Assembly (NCBI RefSeq): GCF_000803645.1
Contig: NZ_CP009122.1
Span: forward strand, 1,526,501 to 1,590,500
Length of the DNA stretch: 64,000 nucleotides
Reading direction: 5' to 3'
From: Sphingopyxis fribergensis
Lineage (GTDB): Bacteria; Pseudomonadota; Alphaproteobacteria; Sphingomonadales; Sphingomonadaceae
Of the stretch, positions 63,828 through 64,000 are shown in pieces. Numbering within the stretch: position 1 is the first letter of the stretch; every line of letters begins with the position of its first letter. The notes under the pieces are model-generated. The model made no database searches. It had not been told where the DNA came from and was given only the letters and a program-made list of their open reading frames with translations. Made by a program: the position numbers and the translations under genes.

Positions 63828-64000
63828 AACGCGTCTTTGCTGCGGTCGCCGCGGCGCTGCTTAGTGCCAGCGGTGGAGCGGCGCTTCCGTCGCAAACCGT
63901 CGATCAGGCGTTGATCGATGGTGACAGCATGCCGCCGAAGCTGTCGGCGTTCGGCTTGTTTCGCGGCAACGATCCGAAAACGCCCGCGGCGGGCATCGGC
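63824..64000 (+). CDS. Start of a secreted protein, probably SO2930-type diheme cytochrome partner (3' end outside window)
   Basis: The first 59 codons of a gene starting with GTG at 63824, overlapping the beta-helix stop by four bases. A signal peptide (VKRVFAAVAAALLSASGGAA) is followed by DSMPPKLSAFGLFRGNDPKT, which resembles the N-terminus of the TIGR03806/SO2930 diheme cytochrome-like family commonly encoded next to the beta-helix protein. The CxxCH haem sites expected in such a protein would lie beyond the window, so the identity is inferred from context and this short stretch. Confidence 0.6.
   Translation, partial: MKRVFAAVAAALLSASGGAALPSQTVDQALIDGDSMPPKLSAFGLFRGNDPKTPAAGIG

Overview
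The window looks like ordinary chromosomal DNA of a GC-rich alphaproteobacterium of the order Sphingomonadales, most like Sphingopyxis or a close relative. The grounds are a CcrM-type GANTC methyltransferase, an UrcA-family protein, the ~40-residue aa3-oxidase subunit IV, a three-gene Re/Si transhydrogenase, a long (530 aa) isocitrate lyase, an XrtA-type PrsK/PrsR module, and uniform high-GC codon use. The genus is inference. I saw no rRNA, tRNA, CRISPR array, prophage or transposase gene.

Layout. 1-4600: end of an M13 peptidase gene, a BCCT carrier, small secreted or membrane proteins and an UrcA protein. 4600-10900 (minus strand): valS, a MATE exporter, then a LytS/LytTR-type two-component pair. 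10900-21600: S9 peptidase, HPP membrane protein, amidohydrolase, YpfJ-like metallopeptidase, a patatin/3-hydroxybutyrate dehydrogenase pair, a DUF4893 lipoprotein, an M20 amidohydrolase, a membrane-anchored LuxR-type regulator and a crotonase remnant. 21600-28950: a structured leader before a DUF465/TerC pair, four consecutive hairpins, aceA with a divergent RamB/ScfR-type regulator, an HD-GYP protein and an L,D-transpeptidase. 28945-37700: a DUF885 protein and a four-gene envelope-polysaccharide module (EpsB-like sugar transferase, PrsK, PrsR, TPR lipoprotein). 37700-47150: GntR regulator, nitroreductase, POT peptide transporter with two amidohydrolases, NnrU, DUF1003, aldo/keto reductase and a dicarboxylate/glutamate symporter. 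47300-54600: glmM, DUF1272, a ThiD-VOC fusion, rnhB, an SDR, ccrM, folP, a host-attachment-like protein and an NtrC-like regulator. 54600-64000: oxidase subunit IV, pntAA, a PH-domain/fasciclin insert, pntAB-pntB, an Asp/Glu racemase-like protein, DUF2147, a beta-helix protein and the start of its partner (probably a diheme cytochrome).

Most genes are housekeeping or nutrient and envelope functions in short operons with 1-4 base overlaps (ATGA, TAATG, GTGA). Peptide and amino-acid use recurs (M13, S9, M20, POT plus amidohydrolases, DUF885, symporter), as does carbon storage and acetate use (hydroxybutyrate dehydrogenase, isocitrate lyase). The points most worth a second look are nine GANTC sites packed just upstream of ccrM, the structured leader before DUF465-terC, a ToxR-like LuxR protein, an NtrC-family regulator with altered ATPase and sigma-54 motifs, a ThiD-VOC fusion, an amidohydrolase pair whose second member has lost its metal ligands, and a pnt operon split by fasciclin genes.
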